Assembly: GCA_964468815.1 (NCBI GenBank)
Contig: CAYXWN010000033.1
Span: forward strand, 1-20,374
DNA: 20,374 bases
Reading direction: 5' to 3'
Source: UMGS621 sp964468815
Lineage (GTDB): Bacteria > Bacillota > Clostridia > Christensenellales > Borkfalkiaceae
The notes under the pieces were generated by a model, which searched no databases, was not told where the DNA came from, and saw only the letters and a program-made list of their open reading frames with translations. Numbering within the stretch: the stretch's first letter is position 1; every line of letters begins with the position of its first letter. This document shows, in pieces, positions 6,138 to 14,174 of this stretch. A program made the position numbers and the translations under genes.

Positions 6138-8762
6138 ATGCAGATGTCTAAGACGTATACGCCGTCCGAATTTGAAAAGCGTATTTATCGGGAATGGGAG
6201 GAAAAGGGGTATTTTACCGCGAAGATCGATCCGGATAAACTTCCTTTTACGATCGTAATACCGCCCCCCAACATTACGGGGCAACTCCATATGGGGCATG
6301 CCTTGAACGATACCATTCAGGACGTCATTATTCGTTTTAAGCGGATGCAGGGGTATAGTGCGCTTTGGTTGCCGGGGACCGATCACGCGTCCATCGCTAC
6401 CGAGGTGAAAATCGTCGAGCAAATGGCGAGAGAAGGTCTTACCAAGGAATCTGTCGGCAGAGAGGGATTTTTAAAGCGCGCGTGGGCATGGAAAGAACAA
6501 TACGGCGGAAGAATCGTCGAGCAGTTGAAGAGCATGGGCTTTTCTTGCGACTGGTCTAGACTTGCTTTTACGATGGACGAGAATTGTTCGCGCGCCGTGC
6601 GCGAGGTTTTCGTTAATCTTTATCGGAAGGGGTTGATTTATCAAGGGAATCGCATCATCAATTGGTGTCCTTCTTGTAAAACGGCTCTTTCGGACGCAGA
6701 GGTGGAATACGAGGAAGAAGATTCTTTCCTTTGGCATATCAAATATCGCGTTAAGGATAGCGACGAATATATCGTCTGCGCGACGACGCGTCCCGAAACC
6801 ATGTTGGGCGATACTGCGGTTGCTGTTCATCCGTCCGACAAGCGTTACGAAGCGATGGTCGGCAAGACGGTTATTTTACCGCTTTTGAATAAAGAAATTC
6901 CCGTCGTGGCGGATCGTTACGTAGAGATGGAGTTCGGAACGGGCGTCGTCAAGATTACGCCTGCGCACGATCCCAACGATTTTGAAGTGGGGCTTCGACA
7001 CAATCTCCCCGTGATCAAGGTGATCGGGGACGACGGCATTATGAACGAAAACGCCGCCGATTACAAGGGGATGGACAGCCTTGCCGCGCGCAAGAAGATC
7101 GTAGAAGATTTGAAAGCGGCGGGTTTGCTTGAAAAAATCGAGCCGTTAAAGCATAACGTAGGGCATTGCTACCGTTGCCACCATACGGTGGAAGCGACGG
7201 TTTCCAAGCAGTGGTTCGTAAAAATGGAGCCGCTTGCCAAGCCGGCGATCGACGCGGTGCGTAAAAAATCCGTTACTTTTACGCCTTCGCGGTTTTCCAA
7301 GATTTATTTCAATTGGATGGAAAATATTCGCGATTGGTGTATTTCTCGTCAACTTTGGTGGGGACATCGGATTCCGGCGTTTTATTGTGAAGATTGCGGC
7401 GCGGTCATGGTAGAAAAAGAGGACGTGACCGTTTGCTCGAAGTGCGGAAGCACGCATATTCATCAGGACGAGGACGTTTTGGATACTTGGTTCTCTTCCG
7501 CGCTTTGGCCGTTTTCTACGCTCGGTTTCCCCGAAAAGACGCCCGATCTCGAATATTTTTATCCGACGGACGTTCTTGTCACCGCGTACGACATTATCTT
7601 TTTCTGGGTTGCCCGAATGATCTTCTCCGGCTTGGAGCATATGAAACGGATTCCGTTTAAGGACGTATTGATTCACGGAATCGTGCGCGACGCAGAGGGG
7701 AGAAAGATGAGCAAATCGCTCGGCAACGGAATTGATCCGCTTGAAATCATTGCCGAATTCGGTGCAGATCCCTTGCGGTTCTCACTCGTTAACGGAATTT
7801 CTGCCGGCAGCGACACGCGTTTCTCTCGGGAAAAGTTGGAGGGCGCGCGCAATTATATGAATAAGATTTGGAACGCGTCCAAGTTCGTGTTGATGAATGC
7901 GGAAAACGTCACGGTGACCCCCCTTTCCGAATGTAAATTGACGGCGGCGGATAAATGGATTATTTCCAAACTCAATCACGTCGTCCGCGAGGTTACCGTC
8001 AATATGGAAAAATATGAGTTGGGACTTGCATCCGCCGCACTGTACGATTTCGTGTGGAGCGATTTCTGCGATTGGTATATCGAATTGACCAAGCCCGTCT
8101 TGTACGGTGAGGACGACCGCAAGCGCGCGGATACGATCAGCGTTCTTGTATACGTGTTGGAAAATACGTTGAAGTTGTTGCATCCGTTCATTCCGTTTAT
8201 TACGGAAGAGATTTACGGGAATTTGCCGACCGCAAAGGGCAGTATTATGGTTTCGGAATTTCCGCGCTATAACGCAAAACTCAACTATGCCAAGGCGAAA
8301 AAGAATATGGAGCCGGTTATGGCTGTTATTAAGGCGGTTCGTAACTTAAAAGCGCAGGTAGGCGCAGCACCGTCCAAAAAGGTTCGGTTGTTTGTTAAGA
8401 CCGCGTTGAAAAGTGCGATCGGAAACGGATCGGTCTATATTCAGAAGTTGGCAGGCGTCAGCGAGATTTCCTTTATCGAGGAAAAATCCGAGTTGACCGA
8501 AAAAACAGTTTCCTTTATCGGCGATGGCTTTGAACTTTATATTCCGTTGGGTGAGTTGGTGGATACCGAAAAGGAGATCGCGCGGCTGAAAAACGAACTA
8601 GAAAAGACGGAAGAAGAGATTAAGCGCGCGAGTGCAAAACTCATGAATAAGGGATTCTTGGAAAAAGCCCCCAAAAACCTTGTTGACGGCGAGCGTGAAA
8701 AGTTGGATAAGTATTTGGATATTCGCAAGAAATTGATTGCCGAAATCGAGGAATTGCAATGA
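6138..8762 (+). CDS. valS: Valine--tRNA ligase
   Basis: This class I aminoacyl-tRNA synthetase charges tRNA-Val in the cytoplasm. The 874-residue length is normal for the bacterial enzyme. The HIGH-type motif is HMGH at residues 51-54 within PPPNITGQLHMGHAL; the KMSKS motif is exact at 523-527 (GRKMSKSLGNG). The CP1 editing domain includes TTRPETMLGDTAVAVHP, and DVLDTWFSSALWPFSTLG is characteristic of ValRS. Four cysteines in CEDC and CSKC suggest a zinc site. The C-terminal coiled coil that contacts tRNA is present (about 800-874, KEIARLKNELEKTEEEI). AAGGAG lies seven bases before ATG 6138; a second ATG two codons in is less well placed. No T-box leader is present, unlike many Bacillota valS genes. 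Confidence 0.98.
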   Translation: MQMSKTYTPSEFEKRIYREWEEKGYFTAKIDPDKLPFTIVIPPPNITGQLHMGHALNDTIQDVIIRFKRMQGYSALWLPGTDHASIATEVKIVEQMAREGLTKESVGREGFLKRAWAWKEQYGGRIVEQLKSMGFSCDWSRLAFTMDENCSRAVREVFVNLYRKGLIYQGNRIINWCPSCKTALSDAEVEYEEEDSFLWHIKYRVKDSDEYIVCATTRPETMLGDTAVAVHPSDKRYEAMVGKTVILPLLNKEIPVVADRYVEMEFGTGVVKITPAHDPNDFEVGLRHNLPVIKVIGDDGIMNENAADYKGMDSLAARKKIVEDLKAAGLLEKIEPLKHNVGHCYRCHHTVEATVSKQWFVKMEPLAKPAIDAVRKKSVTFTPSRFSKIYFNWMENIRDWCISRQLWWGHRIPAFYCEDCGAVMVEKEDVTVCSKCGSTHIHQDEDVLDTWFSSALWPFSTLGFPEKTPDLEYFYPTDVLVTAYDIIFFWVARMIFSGLEHMKRIPFKDVLIHGIVRDAEGRKMSKSLGNGIDPLEIIAEFGADPLRFSLVNGISAGSDTRFSREKLEGARNYMNKIWNASKFVLMNAENVTVTPLSECKLTAADKWIISKLNHVVREVTVNMEKYELGLASAALYDFVWSDFCDWYIELTKPVLYGEDDRKRADTISVLVYVLENTLKLLHPFIPFITEEIYGNLPTAKGSIMVSEFPRYNAKLNYAKAKKNMEPVMAVIKAVRNLKAQVGAAPSKKVRLFVKTALKSAIGNGSVYIQKLAGVSEISFIEEKSELTEKTVSFIGDGFELYIPLGELVDTEKEIARLKNELEKTEEEIKRASAKLMNKGFLEKAPKNLVDGEREKLDKYLDIRKKLIAEIEELQ

Positions 8763-9346
8763 TTCGCACGGTAAAAGAAGCGATCGCAAGTGCGGAAAAA
8801 CGCGCCGATTTTCGTGCCGAGCACCGCGTGCGCGACGAGCATAACCGCGTCGTTATCGACGTCGGGATCAAAAGCGAAGATGCGTTTTTTTCGCCTTATT
8901 GCACAAAGGACGTCCCGATGATCGACGGCGTGCTTGGAGAGTATATCGAAACAAAACTGAGGGGCGCGCCCAAGGAAACGGAATTTGCCGTTCATTTCCA
9001 TTTGGCAGATGGAGTTGCGATTGAAGAAGACGTCGCGAAAAGAGCGGTCGAGCATTATTTGGACGATCGCGTCGTATCTACGGCGCAACGGTATCGCAGA
9101 AACGGTTTCGTAAGTTTTTTTATGGGCTTGATCGGCGTGTTGTTGCTTGTCGCCATGTTGCTGGTGGAACATCTCACGTCCGGTTTGACGGTATTGTACG
9201 AGGTAATGGATATTGCCGCTTGGGTGTTTTTATGGGAAGCGGTCGATCAATTTTTCTTTGCTCGCAGTCTTTTAAAACTAGACCTTATGGTGAATCGCTT
9301 ATTTGCGGACTCAACCGTTCGATTTATAACAGAAAGCGCTGATTGA
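8759..9346 (+). CDS. Uncharacterised membrane protein coupled to valS
   Basis: The 195-residue protein has a soluble N-terminal part of about 115 residues rich in charged residues, with FFSPYCTKDVPMIDGVLGEYIETKL as its most distinctive stretch, then two hydrophobic segments (about 117-136 and 144-168) and a short C-terminal tail. The gene starts within the valS stop codon as ATGA, so it is translationally coupled and co-transcribed. I recall similar proteins only as unnamed Bacillota hypotheticals; no enzymatic motif is visible. The gene is closed by an intrinsic terminator whose loop contains its stop codon. A direct role in translation is not implied by the coupling alone. Confidence 0.85.
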   Translation: MIRTVKEAIASAEKRADFRAEHRVRDEHNRVVIDVGIKSEDAFFSPYCTKDVPMIDGVLGEYIETKLRGAPKETEFAVHFHLADGVAIEEDVAKRAVEHYLDDRVVSTAQRYRRNGFVSFFMGLIGVLLLVAMLLVEHLTSGLTVLYEVMDIAAWVFLWEAVDQFFFARSLLKLDLMVNRLFADSTVRFITESAD

Positions 9347-9358
9347 CGGCGCTTTTTT
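9333..9358 (+). terminator. Terminator of the valS operon
   Basis: AAAGCGC (9333-9339) pairs with GCGCTTT (9349-9355), followed by T's to 9358. The loop contains the TGA stop (9344-9346) of the preceding membrane protein, so a terminating ribosome would sit on the left arm. Confidence 0.82.
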
Positions 9359-9402
9359 ATAGCGATAAAACATTTCTGCTTTTGCAAAGAAATTAAAATC
9401 AT

Positions 9403-9442
9403 AAAAATACAGCCCGCAACGCTTCGGAAGAGGCTTGCGGGC
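9403..9442 (-). terminator. Terminator of pyk
   Basis: GCCCGCAA (9412-9419) pairs with TTGCGGGC (9435-9442), with an inner CTT/AAG extension. On the minus strand it follows the pyk stop by about 32 bases and runs into TTTTTAT (plus-strand A tract near 9403-9407). Confidence 0.75.
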
Positions 9443-9474
9443 ATACGTTTATTCGATGAAAATTTTGAAATGAG

Positions 9475-10887
9475 TTAAACGGTTTCGATTTTAATCAAGT
9501 TGGTGTTACCGGCCTTTCCGTTCGGCGAACCGGCGGTAATGACGATCTTGTCGCCCTTTTTCGCTAAACGATTGCTCTTCGCAGCCGCGATCGCGTGGTA
9601 GAAGAGGACGTCCGTCGATTGAAACTCTTCTGCCATAACGGGAATCACGCCCCAAGAAAGCGCGAGTTTTCTCCAAACGCGCTCGTCCGTCGTCATGCCG
9701 AGGATATTGATGGGGGAGCGGAAGCGCGAAACCATGCGCGCCGTGCAGCCGCTGCGCGTGCAGATAACCATCAATTCCGCGTCAACGTCGATCGCAACCG
9801 AGCAGGTCGCATGGGAGATCGCGTCCAAAGTGCTTCTGATTTTGAATTCCGAATTGCGGAAACGCTTTGCGTAATCAATATTCGATTCGGTCGCTTCTGC
9901 GATACGACTCATGGTCTGTACGGTCAAAACGGGGTGTTTGCCCATCGCCGTTTCCCCGGAAAGCATAATTGCGCTCGTTCCGTCGTAGACGGCGTTCGCA
10001 ACGTCCGAGATTTCCGCTCTCGTGGGACGGGGTTTTTCGATCATGGATTCCAACATTTCGGTCGCGGTGATAACGCGTTTGCCGAGCATGCGACACTTTT
10101 GAATCAACATTTTTTGAATAGCGGGAAGTTCCTCGAATGGAATTTCTACGCCCATATCGCCGCGTGCAACCATAATGCCGTCGCTCGCTTCGATAATGTC
10201 TTCGATATGATCGACGCCCGACCGATTTTCTATCTTTGCGATCAAGTCGATATTTTCTCCGCCGTGCTCCCGCAAAAAGTTTCTTACGTCGTTCAGGTTT
10301 TCTTTGTTGGAAACGAACGAGCAAGCGACGAAATCGACGTCGTGTTCGATTCCGAACAGCAGATCTTCTTTATCTTGCTCGCTGAGGTAAACTTGATTTA
10401 ATACCTTGTTGGGGAAACTCATGCTCTTGCGGTTGCTAAGTTCTCCGCCGGCGATTACGGTGCATATCGCGTCCGTATCGGTGAGTTCCTTGACTTCAAA
10501 GATCAAAAGCCCGTTGTTAAGCAAAATGCGATCGCCTAAACTCAACTCCTCGATCATCGGTTTATAGGACACAGAAACGCGGTGCTCGTCGCCTTCGATC
10601 TCTTCGGCGGTAAAGGAAAAAGTATCGCCGTCTTTTAAGAAGATGCTTCCGTTTCGAAACGTTTTAATGCGGTATTCCGGACCTTTCGTATCCAACATGA
10701 TGGAAATGGGGAGATTGAGTTTTTCGCGGACGCGTTTGATCGTTTCGATTTTTTTCGCGTGTTCTTCGTGTGTTCCGTGCGAAAAATTAAGTCTTGCCAC
10801 GTTCATGCCGGCAAGTGCCATTTGCGTCAAAACCTCTTCCGATTCGCTCGAAGGACCGATCGTACATATAATTTTCGTCTTTTTCAT
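9475..10887 (-). CDS. pyk: Pyruvate kinase
   Basis: The enzyme catalyses the last step of glycolysis, phosphoenolpyruvate plus ADP to pyruvate plus ATP, in the cytosol. From the chosen start it has 470 residues, the core length, lacking the C-terminal PEP-utiliser domain seen in Bacillus. Motifs in order: KIICTIGPSS, ARLNFSHGTHEEH, MLDTKGPEYR, LIAKIENRSGVDHIEDII, the signature VARGDMGVEIPFEELP, KRVITATEMLESMI, and the allosteric-domain TRSGCTARMVSRFR. DTKGPEYR has Tyr where Ile is usual, a minor variant beside the active site. The start is ATG 10887, with GGAG six bases upstream; the ATG four codons earlier would lie within that ribosome binding site. It is divergent from citrate synthase. 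Confidence 0.97.
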   Translation of the reverse strand: MKKTKIICTIGPSSESEEVLTQMALAGMNVARLNFSHGTHEEHAKKIETIKRVREKLNLPISIMLDTKGPEYRIKTFRNGSIFLKDGDTFSFTAEEIEGDEHRVSVSYKPMIEELSLGDRILLNNGLLIFEVKELTDTDAICTVIAGGELSNRKSMSFPNKVLNQVYLSEQDKEDLLFGIEHDVDFVACSFVSNKENLNDVRNFLREHGGENIDLIAKIENRSGVDHIEDIIEASDGIMVARGDMGVEIPFEELPAIQKMLIQKCRMLGKRVITATEMLESMIEKPRPTRAEISDVANAVYDGTSAIMLSGETAMGKHPVLTVQTMSRIAEATESNIDYAKRFRNSEFKIRSTLDAISHATCSVAIDVDAELMVICTRSGCTARMVSRFRSPINILGMTTDERVWRKLALSWGVIPVMAEEFQSTDVLFYHAIAAAKSNRLAKKGDKIVITAGSPNGKAGNTNLIKIETV

Positions 10888-10919
10888 CGTGATCTCCAAA
10901 AGATTCGTTTTTCTCTATT

Positions 10920-10948
10920 ATTTTAGATTTTTTCGAGCGAAAAAGCAA
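10920..10948 (-). promoter_or_regulatory. Candidate pyk promoter
   Basis: On the minus strand TTGCTT (10943-10948), a 17-base spacer and TAAAAT (10920-10925) lie about 33 bases before the pyk ATG. The -35 is only partly consensus, so the assignment is tentative. Confidence 0.4.
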
Positions 10949-11083
10949 GCAAATTGCGACGGTAATCGGGACTGTAAAAAAAATTTTACGGACGACTAAC
11001 TTTGCGACTGCATATTTATCGGATTTTCTGAATATATTTAATCGTTTTATAATGAGATCTCGCGCTTTTTCGCTTGATTTTTG

Positions 11084-11112
11084 TTGACAAATTAAAACAA
11101 TTATGATATTAT
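11084..11112 (+). promoter_or_regulatory. Citrate synthase promoter
   Basis: A perfect TTGACA (11084-11089), a 17-base spacer and TATTAT (11107-11112) lie 27 bases before the GTG start, giving a very short leader that consists mainly of the ribosome binding site. Confidence 0.82.
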
Positions 11113-11139
11113 TACAAAAATTCAAAGGAGGCGACTTAC

Positions 11140-12501
<1,362 letters not shown>

Positions 12502-12533
12502 TCGTTTTTAAATTCGCGAAAAACAATAAAAAA

Positions 12534-12577
12534 GCACGTCGGGCTTTGTAAAAAACAAAGTTCGGCGTGCCGTTTTA
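12534..12577 (+). terminator. Terminator of citrate synthase
   Basis: GCACGTCGGGCTTTGT (12534-12549) pairs with ACAAAGTTCGGCGTGC (12555-12570), allowing G:U pairs, and runs into CGTTTTATTTT. It lies 32 bases after the stop and separates the metabolic gene from the pilus locus. Confidence 0.88.
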
Positions 12578-12632
12578 TTTTAAATTAAAACTTTACACCG
12601 AAAGGGGAAAATTAAAATTTGGGGCTTAATCG

Positions 12633-12661
12633 TTGACAAGCGCAAAATCATATGTTAAAAT
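12633..12661 (+). promoter_or_regulatory. Promoter of the major prepilin gene
   Basis: A perfect TTGACA (12633-12638), a 17-base spacer and TAAAAT (12656-12661) form a strong sigma-A promoter, with transcription expected to start near 12668. This leaves an unusually long leader of about 218 bases before the pilin ATG. Confidence 0.8.
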
Positions 12662-12667
12662 AAATTA

Positions 12668-12885
12668 CGGTATAAAAAGAGGGGTTTTCCTTTGAAAAAT
12701 GTTTTTTCTTAGGGAAATCGTTTTTTATACCATAAGGATTGCATCGGTTGCGTTCGGTATTATACCGAACCGAGAGGAGGGTGCGGTCCTCCTCTCGGGC
12801 AAATCTTTTAATAGCCCGAGTGAAAATCGGGGTAATTGCGCAAAGGCGGAATTATAGAAAATAATTGTTAAGGAGATTTGTAACA
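12668..12885 (+). promoter_or_regulatory. Structured 5' leader of the major prepilin mRNA
   Basis: The leader contains no gene but several strong inverted repeats. At its 5' end GGTATAAAAA (12669-12678) pairs with TTTTTATACC (12722-12731), closing an imperfect hairpin of about 63 bases. TTCGGTA (12753-12759) pairs with TACCGAA (12763-12769). Segment A CCGAGAGGAGG (12770-12780) pairs perfectly with B CCTCCTCTCGG (12788-12798). B's end CTCGGGC (12794-12800) could instead pair with C GCCCGAG (12814-12820), while C's CCCGA can pair with D TCGGG (12827-12831). AAGGAG at 12871-12876 is the ribosome binding site. I cannot match it to a named riboswitch; a stability element or an attenuator-like switch are both possible. 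Confidence 0.6.
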
Positions 12886-13326
12886 ATGAAAAAGAACAAA
12901 AGAGGCTTTACCATCGTTGAGTTGGTAATCGTAATTGCAGTAATCGGCATTTTGGCAGCCGTTTTGATCCCGACGTTTTCGGGCGTAGTTGAGAATGCGA
13001 ACAAGTCTGCTATCTTGGAAGAAGCGAAAAACTCTATGACCGATTATTTAATTTACAACGACGCTAAGGTGGATGCAAAAATCGGTACGTCGATTTCTGA
13101 TGGGGAAACGGTTGTTTGGAACGGAACTGCCGAAACTGCTAAATGGGTAGTTTACGGAACGACTGCCGATAAAGCTATTAAAGCATTTGTATTTACTTCT
13201 ACGAAGTATGACGGCTATCAAGTCGTTTTTGATGAATCTGGAAATGATCCGAAAGTTTATAAATCGGATGACAATTCTTGGAATACCGGTTCTTGGACAG
13301 ACTTGAACAAAATAACGACTCCCTAA
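12886..13326 (+). CDS. pilA: Major type IV prepilin (PilA-like)
   Basis: The 146-residue prepilin has a short basic leader, MKKNKRG, cleaved by PilD before Phe8; the mature end is FTIVELVIVIAVIGILAAV, including the conserved Glu at mature position 5 that drives fibre assembly. The following segment PTFSGVVENANKSAILEEAK is the alpha1 helix, and residues about 50-146 form the globular head, rich in Asp, Lys and Thr and without cysteine. ATG 12886 was chosen over the TTG 21 bases upstream because AAGGAG lies nine bases before it and the leader length is then typical. Its own strong promoter and a terminator just downstream suggest it is expressed above the rest of the locus, as expected for the main subunit. 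Confidence 0.93.
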   Translation: MKKNKRGFTIVELVIVIAVIGILAAVLIPTFSGVVENANKSAILEEAKNSMTDYLIYNDAKVDAKIGTSISDGETVVWNGTAETAKWVVYGTTADKAIKAFVFTSTKYDGYQVVFDESGNDPKVYKSDDNSWNTGSWTDLNKITTP

Positions 13327-13355
13327 AAGAATCTTTTTTAATTGATTTTATGGAG

Positions 13356-13383
13356 GGGAAGCCCCTGTCGGCTTCCCTTTTAT
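13356..13383 (+). terminator. Terminator or attenuator after pilA
   Basis: GGGAAGCC (13356-13363) pairs with GGCTTCCC (13370-13377), followed by TTTTAT. No convincing promoter is visible between here and the next gene at 13559, so the downstream pilus genes probably depend on read-through; the 175-base gap holds no supportable gene. Confidence 0.82.
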
Positions 13384-13558
13384 AAAAGAAATCGGAGCGT
13401 TGCCGTCGCCTTAAAAATCAGCAAACGAATATCATTTTGCGGCGGTGCATCGCACGGCAGTTGTTTTTGGGCGAAATATCGTCGAAAAACATTTTGCGTA
13501 TCTGTAAAAAATTTTGTTGTTTTACGGGTGCGTTCGGGGGAAGAGAGCGAACTTTTTT

Positions 13559-14089
13559 ATGAATAATCGCAGAAAAGGCTTTACATTGGTAGAATTGGTG
13601 ATTACGCTTACGCTGACTGCGTTGGTCGGCGGTATGATCGTGTCTTTCTGCGTTTTAATCAACGATCGAGTGCGGAAAAATTCCGAATTGACAACGCAGA
13701 TAGAAGAACTGACGTCCGTCCGCTCTTTTATCGAACGTTGGGTTGCCGAATTTGATCGGGAGAATACGACGTTTGTCGTCGGATCTTCGTCCAATGCGGA
13801 GAATCGCGACGGCGTTTTTTTATACGCGCGCGCGAGTGCGCAAGCGGACGCGCGAGGAATCGGCTATTTGCAGTTAAGCGATGAGAAGATTCGCTCGTTT
13901 TGTTTTGAAAAGCAAGCGGATGAAAGTTTGTTGGCGGTGGAAAAAGAATCGGTCGCCGCGGCTTTGGTTACGGAAATTACGGCGGAACTTTTTGCGGCGG
14001 ATCAAGCCGTTTATGAGTTTTCCGTTCGATATACGGGAGGAATCGAGCGGTTTGCTTTTTTGGTGAATCGCCGTACGGTTTCGGCATAA
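13559..14089 (+). CDS. Minor type IV pseudopilin
   Basis: The 176-residue protein has a class III prepilin signal: MNNRRKG then FTLVELVITLTLTALVGGMI, with Glu at mature position 5. The globular domain has ENRDGVFLYARASAQADARG and IGYLQLSDEKIRSFCFEK and resembles GspH/GspJ-type minor pilins in layout only. The start is set at 13559, the ATG immediately before the basic leader; the GGGGAAGAGAG before it is about 14 bases away, so initiation may be weak. It probably caps or primes the pilus made of the preceding PilA. Confidence 0.85.
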   Translation: MNNRRKGFTLVELVITLTLTALVGGMIVSFCVLINDRVRKNSELTTQIEELTSVRSFIERWVAEFDRENTTFVVGSSSNAENRDGVFLYARASAQADARGIGYLQLSDEKIRSFCFEKQADESLLAVEKESVAAALVTEITAELFAADQAVYEFSVRYTGGIERFAFLVNRRTVSA

Positions 14090-14100
14090 AAAGAACGTTC

Positions 14101-14159
14101 ACGGGGAATCCCGTTATCCATACGCGGCGGCATGAACCGCCGAGGCAGAATCGGTCTGC
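14101..14159 (+). repeat. Three tandem hairpins between pseudopilin and pilM-like gene
   Basis: ACGGG/CCCGT (14101-14114), CGGCGG/CCGCCG (14125-14142) and GCAGA/TCTGC (14145-14159) follow each other in the 85-base gap. None has a T tract, so they are not standard terminators. They end five bases before the AAGGAG of the next gene and could act as mRNA processing or stability elements. Confidence 0.5.
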
Positions 14160-14174
14160 GAAAAGGAGAAAAGG

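Noticed and set aside
9595..10401. 268-aa plus-strand frame opposite pyk
   Set aside because: It is antisense to an unmistakable pyruvate kinase and has Arg/His/Asn-rich shadow composition.
12668..12885. c-di-GMP riboswitch in the pilA leader
   Set aside because: The helices do not show the GEMM core sequences I would expect; only generic inverted repeats can be supported.
13342..13566. 74-aa open frame between pilA and the next pseudopilin
   Set aside because: It runs through the terminator hairpin, has no ribosome binding site and an unnatural Cys/Arg/Ser-rich composition.
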